A stretch of 7,187 bases of DNA from Balneolales bacterium (GTDB lineage Bacteria > Bacteroidota > Rhodothermia > Balneolales > Natronogracilivirgulaceae): contig SLHZ01000312.1 of assembly GCA_007135895.1 (NCBI GenBank), positions 1 through 7,187 on the forward strand. Direction: 5' to 3'. This document shows positions 1 through 6,724 of the stretch, in pieces (position 1 is the stretch's first letter; each line of letters starts with the position of its first letter). The position numbers were made by a program, and so were the translations under genes. Below the pieces are notes generated by a model, which was given only the letters and a program-made list of their open reading frames with translations, searched no databases and had not been told where the DNA came from.

Positions 1-2506
1 CGAATAGATCGGCCATGGCGGCATGGATAGTGGGCTGCATGGAGATGGCATCGCCAACGGCTACGATGACTCGTTGCAGCTGTGGAATATCGTCGCGATC
101 GGCCAGCAGGAATACCGGTTCCACATAGACGAAGGAATTTTCTATGGGCACAACGAGCAAATTACCCCGGATGACACGCGATCCGCGTTGATCCCAAAGG
201 GCCAGCTGTCGTGAGATTTCAGGATCCTGATCAATGCGAGATTCAATCTGTGCGGGACCATAGATAAGACGGTCCTTGGGCAGCCGGTAGGTGACCAGCT
301 CTCCGTAATGGGCGGGGTCGCAGCGAGCCGCCATCCAGGCAATCATGTTGTTGCGCCCATCGGGAGTAAGTGGGCTGATCAGCTTAAATTCCATCCCATT
401 GGTTTTCTTTCCCGGCAGATAGCCCAGCACATAGTAGGGCTCCATCATGATCCGGCGGCCGCCGTATTGTTCGAAAGGTCTGCGCCAGCGGTCTTCGTTG
501 TTGTAGAAGACCCTTGGATTGGTCATGTGGTAGCGACTGTACGTCTCCAGCTGTACCTCGAACAGGTTGACCGGATAGCGGAAATGCCGGTCCAGACCCG
601 CCGGGGCTTCCTCAACCGGACGCAGTAGGTCTGGAAAGAGACGCTGGTAAACCCGGATCACCGGATCCTGGTCATCGACCACATAGTAATCGACCGAACC
701 CTCGTAGGCATCCACGACGATTTTGACCGGGTTACGGATATAGTTAAAGCCTCCGAACGGTTCGGAATAGGGGAACTTTGACGAAACGGTATAGGCATCC
801 TGAATCCACAGCAGGCGCCCGTCATGAACAACCAGATAAGGATCTTCATCAAGGACAAGGAAGGGGGTAATGCGTTCAATGCGTTCCTGGACGCCCCGCC
901 AGAGCTGGAGACGGCTATCCGGGGTAATGTAGTCGGAAAGCAGAATGTTGATTTCACCCAGTTGCCACGCGAAAAGCAGACGATGCCACCAGGTTTGGAA
1001 CGGTATCCCTCCCTTGCCCGAATAGTGGTGGTAGACATTGGCGTCCCCGGAGGGATAATGCAGTTCTTCGGTTCCGGAATTGACGATGAAATAGCCCTCG
1101 CTCCGGAAACCGTAATAGAGTGCGGGGTTTTGAAGGAGCAGGTCAGGATGGGTTACCGGCGGCAGATCCCGTGCCAGGAACAACGGTTCACCCTGCCGGT
1201 TGGTGCGGTTGACCGGACTCATGGCAATACCGTAACCATGAGTGAACTGAAGGTGTCGGTTTACCCAGGTATTGGCCGCACCGGGAAGCTGTGTGGCCAG
1301 TTCACGTGCCGAAAGCATTACCTGCTGGGTTTGTCCGTCAATGGGATAACGGTCGATACTAACCGTATTAAAACGATAATAGGGTCGTATTTCCTGAAGC
1401 TGGCGATAGGTTTGAATCAGCAGTCGATGGTCCCAAAGCCGGATGTTGTCAATAATCTGGTGGTTGTTGCGGATGTCGCTGACGCGCAGCGTATCATCGG
1501 CCGGATAGTCAATTTCGGTCACGTTATCTAGTCCGAAAGCCAGCCGTGTCATTTCAATATTGTTGGTAATGTAAGGGGCTTCCAGCTCCAGTTCGTTGGG
1601 GTTCACACGGAACTGTTGTACGGCGGCTGGCAGGATGAGGCGTCCGAATAACAGCGAAAGTGCCGCCAGGCCGGCAACGGCCATCATGACGCGGTTGAGC
1701 GAGATCCATTGGCTGATCAGCAACAGGATGGCAACGGCAAGAGTGAGCAGGGACGCGACCCAGAGAGCGGGCAGTTCGATGGTGTGGTGGACATAGCCGG
1801 CACCGTAGACCACGCCATCGGATCGAAACAGCAATTCGTAGCGGGAGAGAAAAAGTCCGGCGGATAAACCCGCAAGCCAGAGAGCGGCATTCATTTTAAT
1901 ATGCAGCAGGGCCCCGGAGCTCATGCGCAACCCTTCGCCCGGCCGGGCCGAGATCAGGTCGCCAAGGAAATAAAGGATTACAAGCAGGAACGTAGTCAGA
2001 AAAACCAGCGCGGTAATGGATCCCTGAATAAGATTGAGCAAGGGAAGCCGGAAGAGGTAAAAGCCGATATCCTTGCCGAAGACGGGGTCTTCGGCGCCGT
2101 AAGGCTGACTCCAGAAAAAGCGAAGGGCATCGTCCCACCGGGTGGAAAGGGATATTGAGAAGATGAAGGCTACAATCAGGGCGAGAAAAGTAAGAACCCG
2201 AACCACCCATTTCCTTCGGTTCAAAAAAGGGATCTGCAACTTCAGGTTCCCGATAATCATGGTGACCAGGGGTGATTCCGTGATTCGGGAGGCCAGAATG
2301 CGGAAATTGACCATCAGATAGAGTCCGGCAACCAGAAAAGATGCTGCAAACATCAGGACCCGGGCACTTTTCAGGACAACGAATACTTCACTGTACTGCA
2401 GTTCCCGAAGCCAGAGCCATTCCAGTATCCAATTGGAGAAAGCCATGAGCAGGATAAGAGGTATGATCGCAAGTAATACGATTTGAAGTATTCGTACAGG
2501 TTTCAT
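1..2506 (-). CDS. UPF0182 family membrane protein, C-terminus cut by window edge
   Basis: This is a continuous open frame of 835 codons from an ATG at 2506 to the window edge, with no stop or frameshift. I translated it by hand. The first 300 residues contain about seven hydrophobic segments (near 4-33, 45-67, 100-120, 155-182, 200-220, 245-268 and 273-297). A long, mostly soluble region rich in Tyr, Asp and Arg follows, and this is the layout of the UPF0182/COG1615 family. Family-like blocks include NNIEMTRLAF (from 315), IIDNIRLWD (351), the THGYG region (422), IQDAYTVSSKFPYS (568), NYIRNPVKIVVDAYEGSV (588) and a RGNLLVVPIENSFVYVEP-type stretch near 780. Members are usually about 900-1000 residues, so I infer that 60-150 C-terminal residues are missing. 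The biochemical function of the family is not established. The large region after helix 7 probably lies outside the cytoplasmic membrane. The start is 10 nt after the symporter stop, and an AGAGGA sits further upstream at poor spacing, so translation may be coupled. Confidence 0.93.
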   Translation of the reverse strand, partial: MKPVRILQIVLLAIIPLILLMAFSNWILEWLWLRELQYSEVFVVLKSARVLMFAASFLVAGLYLMVNFRILASRITESPLVTMIIGNLKLQIPFLNRRKWVVRVLTFLALIVAFIFSISLSTRWDDALRFFWSQPYGAEDPVFGKDIGFYLFRLPLLNLIQGSITALVFLTTFLLVILYFLGDLISARPGEGLRMSSGALLHIKMNAALWLAGLSAGLFLSRYELLFRSDGVVYGAGYVHHTIELPALWVASLLTLAVAILLLISQWISLNRVMMAVAGLAALSLLFGRLILPAAVQQFRVNPNELELEAPYITNNIEMTRLAFGLDNVTEIDYPADDTLRVSDIRNNHQIIDNIRLWDHRLLIQTYRQLQEIRPYYRFNTVSIDRYPIDGQTQQVMLSARELATQLPGAANTWVNRHLQFTHGYGIAMSPVNRTNRQGEPLFLARDLPPVTHPDLLLQNPALYYGFRSEGYFIVNSGTEELHYPSGDANVYHHYSGKGGIPFQTWWHRLLFAWQLGEINILLSDYITPDSRLQLWRGVQERIERITPFLVLDEDPYLVVHDGRLLWIQDAYTVSSKFPYSEPFGGFNYIRNPVKIVVDAYEGSVDYYVVDDQDPVIRVYQRLFPDLLRPVEEAPAGLDRHFRYPVNLFEVQLETYSRYHMTNPRVFYNNEDRWRRPFEQYGGRRIMMEPYYVLGYLPGKKTNGMEFKLISPLTPDGRNNMIAWMAARCDPAHYGELVTYRLPKDRLIYGPAQIESRIDQDPEISRQLALWDQRGSRVIRGNLLVVPIENSFVYVEPVFLLADRDDIPQLQRVIVAVGDAISMQPTIHAAMADLF

Positions 2507-2516
2507 GGCATCTGGG

Positions 2517-4016
2517 TTATTTTTCCTCTATGACATCGGCCAGGGTAGCATCTTTGGTGTAAAATCGTCCCCATTTAGACTCCGGATCGTGTGGTGTGAG
2601 CAAAGATACGACGATCAGTACCAGGATGGAGGCTGATGCGGCAGGAAGGATGATATATTGTTCGTTGAGCAGTTGCTCTCCGGTGGTGCTGGTCAGCACC
2701 GCGTTGGCAATGGTAATGAAAAGGGTGATTCCCATTCCGGTAGCAATGGAAGCGACGCCTCCGGCCACGGTCACCCGTTTCCAGAGGAATGCCGCCAGCA
2801 GGGCGGGTGTGAGACCGGCTCCCACCATGGTATAGGCAGTCAGAGCCATGGCCAGAATGGTTTGAAACTGTGTTAGCAGCAGATAGGCCATGAGTCCAAG
2901 CAGCACTACCATCATCCGCTGGAACAGAACGATAAACTTGCCGTCGGCATTCGGATTAATAAAGCGCTGGTAGATGTCACGGGTGAGATTGGTCGATGGC
3001 GTGAGCAGAAAGCTGTTGCCGGTCGAGGTGATAATCGCCACCGAGGCCATGATCAGCAGAAGGCCGACCACCAGTGGGAGGCCGACTTCGGTGCTGTACC
3101 GGGCGGTATGAAGGATGATTCGTTCCGAGTCGCCGCTGGCCAGGAAAAACTCGGATGTCGCCGGCAGGTTGTTGAAGTGGCTGAAGGCGAAGATCGCCAG
3201 TGAGGCCAGGGCCGTTTCCACGATGATGGTGCCCACGACCCACCACATGACAGCGGTTTTAGCGGATTTTTCGTTACGGGCGGAAAAGAATTTCTGATAC
3301 ATGTTGGATTCGCCCAGCAACAGAAAGAACGTGGGCAGGAAGATGCCCATGGCCCACCAGAAGTTTTTTTCACCGAAAAGTGTAAAATAGGATGGATCAA
3401 GGGTAGCCGTCAGATATTCGGCACCGCCGATATTCATGTAGACCAGGGGAACGGCAATAACCACGGCAACGGTGATCACCGCGCCATTAATGATATCGAC
3501 CGAGACGATCGAGAGCATGCCCGCAAAAGCGGTGAAGATAACGATGAAACCGGCTGTGAGTAGAACCCCCTGCCACTCCGGAACCCCGGCAACCAGGTCC
3601 AGAACAAACCCGCCCGCACGAAACTGGTATCCGACGATGGTGGTATAGGCGATGACAATGACGATGGTGCCCAATATCCGCGCCCATTTGTTGTAGCGAA
3701 GTTCCAGGATGTCCGGAACGGTGAACTCGGCGATCCGTCGGACCCGTGCCGCAAGGAAAAAGACGATGACAATAGCCACCCAGGCTCCAGCGGCCATCCA
3801 TAGTTCGGAAAAACCGATATTGGCCGCAAGGCCAGCCCCGGCCAGCAGGCTTCCCGAGCCCATCCAGGTACATAGCAGGGTTCCAACCAGTTTGGTCGTT
3901 GAAACCGACCGGCCTGCCACCATGAAATCTTCCTGGTTTTTTACCAGAAAGCTTTTCCAGATGGAAATGGACATAAGCACGACCAGGTAGCCGATAACTA
4001 CAAAAAGAAAAATCAC
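2517..4016 (-). CDS. Sodium:solute symporter (SSS/SLC5 family), substrate unknown
   Basis: The 499-residue product is a Na+-coupled secondary transporter of the inner membrane. About 13 hydrophobic segments can be drawn (near 1-19, 43-65, 73-91, 114-137, 150-170, 173-193, 219-236, 257-280, 312-335, 362-383, 386-410, 420-441 and 455-474), the usual PutP/PanF-like topology. Family landmarks are the AGRS loop (34-37), the Gly/Ser-rich second helix (WMGSGSLLAGAG, 51-62), FTVPDILELRYN (98-109), the NMYQKFFSARNEKSAKTA cytoplasmic loop (238-255) and the ITSTGNSFLL segment (329-338). In the last, S331-T332 align with the Na2-site Ser/Thr pair of PutP. The start is a GTG preceded by AGGAGA (4024-4029) at 7-nt spacing, the clearest ribosome-binding site in the window; the next ATG is 14 codons in and would cut the first helix. 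The substrate cannot be read from the sequence. The neighbouring polyamine gene is only a weak hint. Confidence 0.92.
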   Translation of the reverse strand: MIFLFVVIGYLVVLMSISIWKSFLVKNQEDFMVAGRSVSTTKLVGTLLCTWMGSGSLLAGAGLAANIGFSELWMAAGAWVAIVIVFFLAARVRRIAEFTVPDILELRYNKWARILGTIVIVIAYTTIVGYQFRAGGFVLDLVAGVPEWQGVLLTAGFIVIFTAFAGMLSIVSVDIINGAVITVAVVIAVPLVYMNIGGAEYLTATLDPSYFTLFGEKNFWWAMGIFLPTFFLLLGESNMYQKFFSARNEKSAKTAVMWWVVGTIIVETALASLAIFAFSHFNNLPATSEFFLASGDSERIILHTARYSTEVGLPLVVGLLLIMASVAIITSTGNSFLLTPSTNLTRDIYQRFINPNADGKFIVLFQRMMVVLLGLMAYLLLTQFQTILAMALTAYTMVGAGLTPALLAAFLWKRVTVAGGVASIATGMGITLFITIANAVLTSTTGEQLLNEQYIILPAASASILVLIVVSLLTPHDPESKWGRFYTKDATLADVIEEK

Positions 4017-4023
4017 GTGTTGC

Positions 4024-4029
4024 TCTCCT
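4024..4029 (-). promoter_or_regulatory. Shine-Dalgarno site deciding a GTG start
   Basis: On the minus strand this reads AGGAGA and lies 7 nt before the GTG at 4016. It supports GTG as the symporter start. It stands out because mnmE, the aminopropyltransferase and the integrase have no recognisable Shine-Dalgarno sequence at their starts. Confidence 0.75.
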
Positions 4030-4057
4030 ATCGTTACGTTTTCGGTATGTATTTACA

Positions 4058-4097
4058 GAAAAACAAAAAGACCGGGTTGGTATCGCTCCCGCCCGGT
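4058..4097 (-). terminator. Probable intrinsic terminator after the aminopropyltransferase gene
   Basis: Read on the minus strand, ACCGGG (4097-4092) and CCCGGT (4076-4071) form a 6-bp GC-rich stem with a 15-nt loop. The stem is followed at once by CTTTTTGTTTTTC, a good T-tract. It lies 74 nt beyond the aminopropyltransferase stop and 54 nt before the symporter start. Most transcription should therefore end here, and the symporter probably has its own promoter or depends on read-through. The stem is short and the loop long, so efficiency is uncertain. Confidence 0.6.
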
Positions 4098-4170
4098 TTC
4101 ATCGTCAGCTTCATCGGCAGGAAGTTCCATGGGCTGCCAGTTGATTTTCCGGTGAGTCCGGGTCCCTGTT

Positions 4171-4878
4171 TCAGACCTTCCGGGCCGAAAGAAAAGTCCA
4201 GGCTTCACCGAAAGAAGGAACAAAAACCTGTTGCTCCGAAAAGTCACTAAAAAACGGCTTCAATGCGGAATAGATGTCATTCATGATCTCTTCCCGACGC
4301 ACACCGGTCAGCTGATCATAAGATTGTGTTCCGCAACACTGCATGTTCAACATTCCGTTGCTGTGAAGTGCGTTCGCTACTTTTTCCATCAGTTCCTGCA
4401 AAAACTCCCGCCGGGTCTGTTCCTCCCGTACAGGATCAATGGTCAGATCGTAGATAACGGCATCGAACGGTTCCGAGTCGCCAAGATATTCAAAAACATC
4501 CGCAATTACGACTTCTGATTTGGGATCTTCAAAGGCATTGCCGCACAGATCCGGTAAATATTTTTTTGAGAGCCGGATTACCTCACTGTCGATGTCGATC
4601 ATCAGGGCCTTCTCAAGCTCCCGGTTCTGTTTCCTGTCGATATCCAGAAGCTCCTTCATGACGCCACCGTCACCGCCACCCAATATGGCAACTCGCTTCC
4701 ATTTGCCCAGTATGATCAACGGGCTGGTCATGGCGACATTATAGGAGTGGTCTGATTCGGAAATCTGCAGGTCACCGTTGATGAGGAGCTGATTCCCGAA
4801 AACGGGATGACGGGCAATTTCAATAAGCTGATAGGGGCTCCGGACTTTTTCGATTACATCATTCGTTGGAGTATGCAT
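4171..4878 (-). CDS. Spermine/spermidine synthase-type aminopropyltransferase
   Basis: The 235-residue protein has the fold signature of polyamine aminopropyltransferases, which move an aminopropyl group from decarboxylated S-adenosylmethionine to a polyamine in the cytosol. Visible motifs are SPYQLIEI (14-21), FGNQLLINGDLQISESDHSY (27-46), AILGGGDGG (64-72, nucleotide-binding loop), IDID (94-97, cofactor ribose acid), ADVFEYL (126-132), YDLTIDP (143-149) and VPSFGEAWTFL (220-230). The segments ESDxxY, DLT and VPSxxExW resemble human spermine synthase more than typical bacterial SpeE, which has DExxYHEM and D-S-[TS]-D-P in these places. D43 and D144 match the two catalytic aspartates of the spermine synthase type. 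It is shorter than SpeE (about 280) and has no AdoMet-decarboxylase-like N-terminal domain. ATG 4878 is the only normal start, because an in-frame TAG lies about 17 codons upstream with no other start codon between. No Shine-Dalgarno is seen. Aminopropyltransferase is firm; acceptor and product are inferred. Confidence 0.88.
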   Translation of the reverse strand: MHTPTNDVIEKVRSPYQLIEIARHPVFGNQLLINGDLQISESDHSYNVAMTSPLIILGKWKRVAILGGGDGGVMKELLDIDRKQNRELEKALMIDIDSEVIRLSKKYLPDLCGNAFEDPKSEVVIADVFEYLGDSEPFDAVIYDLTIDPVREEQTRREFLQELMEKVANALHSNGMLNMQCCGTQSYDQLTGVRREEIMNDIYSALKPFFSDFSEQQVFVPSFGEAWTFLSARKV

Positions 4879-4902
4879 AAGTCGGTTGCGTTGATAATTG
4901 TG

Positions 4903-4928
4903 AGATATGCGGTTCGCGCGGCATATCT
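4903..4928. repeat. 8-bp inverted repeat ahead of the aminopropyltransferase gene
   Basis: AGATATGC (4903-4910) and GCATATCT (4921-4928) are perfect inverted repeats around a 10-nt GC-rich centre. The nearer arm ends 24 nt before the ATG at 4878. It may be an operator for a dimeric regulator, or a stem-loop in the 5' leader of the mRNA. Confidence 0.6.
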
Positions 4929-4975
4929 TTCCATGTTTCTATGGTTGATTCAGGTCTTGGAGATTGCGGTTTGAG

Positions 4976-5013
4976 GTTGCGAACAGATAATATCTCGTTG
5001 CGAACAGATAATA
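4976..5013. repeat. Two direct 17-nt repeats with 21-nt period
   Basis: GTTGCGAACAGATAATA occurs identically at 4976-4992 and 4997-5013, separated by TCTC. The 21-nt period is close to two helical turns, so both copies face the same side of the DNA, as in tandem regulator sites. A looser relative (GTTGCG then GATAAT with shorter spacing) is at 4885-4898. No binding protein can be named. Confidence 0.7.
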
Positions 5014-5134
5014 ACATCGATAAAATAATTGTTTTTCATCAAAACGGAATATCGAATGGTGTCAATGTTGCCGGAAAGTATCAGCTTTGTGCGAGTATGT
5101 GTATTTTCAGAGGAATGTCTTCAAATGCACCATT

Positions 5135-5157
5135 TTCCTTTGGCGTTCCTTTGGCGT
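5135..5157. repeat. 11-nt tandem duplication upstream of mnmE
   Basis: TTCCTTTGGCGT is present at 5135-5146 and again at 5146-5157, sharing one T, 33 nt before the mnmE start. It may be a replication-slippage duplication or a pair of binding sites one helical turn apart. Confidence 0.55.
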
Positions 5158-5189
5158 ATCGTCAAGAAAATGTCAAATAACGTCATTAA

Positions 5190-6575
5190 ATGAAAAAGAA
5201 TAAAGAAGCGATCGGTCACAAACCACCCATAGCAGCCATTGCAACAGCGATGGGAGAAGCCGGTATTTCGGTTATCCGCGTTTCAGGCCGGGGTGTATTT
5301 GACATTATTTCGTCTGTTTTCCGGGGGAAAAGCCTGGCCGGTCAGGCAAGTCATACGGTCCACTTCGGGCGAATGGTTGAAGGGGGCCGGGTGGTTGACG
5401 AGGTCCTGGTTACACTGTTCCGGTCGCCGTCTTCCTACACCGGTGAAGATACGGTTGAGATTTCCTGCCATGGCGGCGTTCTTGTTACCCAGGAGATCCT
5501 GGAACTTGTTTTACGGCAGGGGGTGCGGCATGCCAATCCCGGTGAATTTACCTTGCGTGCATTCCTGAATGGCAAGCTGGAGTTGACTCAGGCCGAAGCA
5601 GTGGCCGATCTGATCCATGCCCGAAGCAAAAAAGCCGTTGAAGCGGCCGGACAGCAGCTTGAAGGCGCCCTCGGGCGTTATGTTCAGTCTTTCCGGCAGC
5701 AGATCATCGATGCCACGGCCATGGTAGAGCTCGAGCTGGATTTTGTGGAAGAGGATGTGGAGTTTGCCGACAAAGAAAGGCTAAGGCAGTTGCTTGAAGA
5801 GGTTGGGTCCGAAATTGATCGTCTGCTTGAAACCTATGAAACAGGCCGTATCGTCCGGCATGGGGTTCAGACGGTTTTTGCAGGCCGGCCCAATGCGGGC
5901 AAGTCAACTTTACTGAATACACTCATGGGGAAGGACCGTGCCATTGTCTCGGCCACAGCCGGAACAACACGAGACCTGATTGATGCGGAATGGAGTTACG
6001 AGGGGCTCACTTTTATCCTGACCGACACGGCCGGGCTTCGAGAGACAGTTGATGATATTGAATCCGAGGGAGTACGCCGTTCTGAATCGGCGGTTTCAAA
6101 CGCCGATCTTATCCTGTACCTGAAGGATCTCTCCGAACCATTTGATCCGATGGAAAAATCCTTGCTACGCCGGATCCAAAAGAGTTCCGAGGGAAGGGTG
6201 CTGCTCAAGGTAGGGACAAAAAAAGACCGTTTGGCAGAGGGGGAGGCCAACTGTGAGGAGTGCGACCTGATTATTTCGGCCAGGACCGGAGAGGGGATCG
6301 AAGAGCTCAAGAAACGGATGCGTTCCGAAGTTCTGAAAAACAGGGATATCGATACCGGAGGGCTGCTTGTTACCTCCAGTCGCCACCGCGATGCATTGAT
6401 AAAAGCACGTCACCACATCGATCAGTCCATTGCAGCCTTGAAGGCGGGACTGTCCGGTGATTTCCTCTCTATTGACCTGAGGGGCGCGCTCAATGAACTG
6501 GGGACCATCACCGGTGAAATCACCACCGAGGATCTTCTCGACTCGATTTTTTCCCGGTTTTGCATCGGTAAATGA
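5190..6575 (+). CDS. mnmE: tRNA uridine-5-carboxymethylaminomethyl modification GTPase MnmE
   Basis: The 461-residue product is full length for MnmE (TrmE/ThdF), the GTPase that works with MnmG to modify the wobble uridine of certain tRNAs in the cytoplasm. The N-terminal folate-binding domain shows IAAIATAMGEAGISVIRVSG (14-33), SYTGEDTVEISCHGG (82-96), NPGEFTLRAFLNGKLELTQAEA (116-137). The GTPase domain has G1 GRPNAGKS (232-239), G2 TAGTTRD (256-262), G3 DTAGLRET (279-286), G4 TKKD (343-346) and G5 SAR (363-365). The C-terminus ends FCIGK with the essential Cys458. G4 is TKxD where NKxD is usual. TAA directly precedes the ATG, so no upstream start exists, and no Shine-Dalgarno is visible. 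The partner mnmG is not in the window. The 3' end abuts a compositionally foreign segment and is probably an integration site, yet the coding sequence is intact. Confidence 0.97.
   Translation: MKKNKEAIGHKPPIAAIATAMGEAGISVIRVSGRGVFDIISSVFRGKSLAGQASHTVHFGRMVEGGRVVDEVLVTLFRSPSSYTGEDTVEISCHGGVLVTQEILELVLRQGVRHANPGEFTLRAFLNGKLELTQAEAVADLIHARSKKAVEAAGQQLEGALGRYVQSFRQQIIDATAMVELELDFVEEDVEFADKERLRQLLEEVGSEIDRLLETYETGRIVRHGVQTVFAGRPNAGKSTLLNTLMGKDRAIVSATAGTTRDLIDAEWSYEGLTFILTDTAGLRETVDDIESEGVRRSESAVSNADLILYLKDLSEPFDPMEKSLLRRIQKSSEGRVLLKVGTKKDRLAEGEANCEECDLIISARTGEGIEELKKRMRSEVLKNRDIDTGGLLVTSSRHRDALIKARHHIDQSIAALKAGLSGDFLSIDLRGALNELGTITGEITTEDLLDSIFSRFCIGK
6558..6575 (+). other. Putative attachment site (attL side) at the 3' end of mnmE
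   Basis: TTTTGCATCGGTAAATGA encodes FCIGK-stop, the last codons of mnmE. Salmonella genomic island 1 and relatives are known to integrate in the last 18 bp of trmE/mnmE, the same codons. Here the composition changes inside this segment (last CpG at 6566-6567), and an integrase gene begins 149 nt further on in the same orientation. Exact crossover positions need the other end of the element. Confidence 0.6.
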
Positions 6576-6724
6576 AGTACTTTTCTGATGGTATCTGAAT
6601 CCTTGCTAATGGTGCTAATATAGCTATTTTTGAGGTACTTTGTTTGTTGCTAATTTGCTTTTGTTTATTCAATCTTTGTTGCTAATTTACTACTCAAATC
6701 CAATAGCAACAAATAGCAACAAAA
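6576..6724. repeat. Leader with repeated GTTGCTA/TAGCAAC motifs before the integrase
   Basis: This AT-rich gap holds TTTGTTGCTAATTT twice in direct orientation (6643-6656 and 6675-6688, 32-nt period) and TAGCAACAAA twice in inverted orientation as a 10-nt tandem (6704-6713 and 6714-6723). Shorter TGCTAAT copies are at 6604-6610 and 6613-6619. Arms 6675-6684/6704-6713 can pair as an inner hairpin and 6643-6652/6714-6723 as an outer one, the outer arm ending 1 nt before the integrase ATG. Repeats beside att sites are typical integrase arm or accessory-factor sites, but autoregulation of the integrase is equally possible. TGAAGTACTTT at 6573 recurs as TGAGGTACTTT at 6631. Confidence 0.68.

Larger units (their letters stand above)
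4879..5189. promoter_or_regulatory. Divergent intergenic region between the aminopropyltransferase and mnmE
   Basis: This 311-nt stretch separates two divergently transcribed genes and must hold both promoters. It is AT-richer than the flanking genes. I could not place a convincing promoter for either side. It contains an inverted repeat (4903-4928), a 17-nt direct repeat with 21-nt period (4976-5013) and an 11-nt tandem duplication (5135-5157). A 79-codon frame at 4941-5180 has no recognisable product, contains the direct repeat in its N-terminal part and is not accepted as a gene. Confidence 0.55.

Noticed and set aside
824..1531. 235-codon plus-strand open frame
   Set aside because: It lies wholly antisense to the UPF0182 gene, which shows clear family motifs, and its translation has no recognisable domain.
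3476..3886. 136- and 128-codon minus-strand frames inside the symporter gene
   Set aside because: They are other-frame readings of a well-supported transporter and have biased, domain-free compositions.
4116..4138. GGCAG/CTGCC inverted repeat downstream of the aminopropyltransferase
   Set aside because: Only 5 bp with a 13-nt loop and no T-tract; such matches are expected by chance.
4017..4250. 77-codon plus-strand frame across the symporter/aminopropyltransferase gap
   Set aside because: It overlaps the terminator hairpin and the antisense 3' end of the aminopropyltransferase, with no family resemblance.
4941..5180. 79-codon frame between the aminopropyltransferase and mnmE
   Set aside because: No ribosome-binding site and no recognisable product; it includes the 17-nt direct repeats and the 11-nt duplication, as expected of non-coding DNA.
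6617..6630. Possible terminator for mnmE at the ATAGCTAT palindrome followed by T's
   Set aside because: The stem would be AT-rich and at most 4 bp without a loop, so it cannot be a stable intrinsic terminator.
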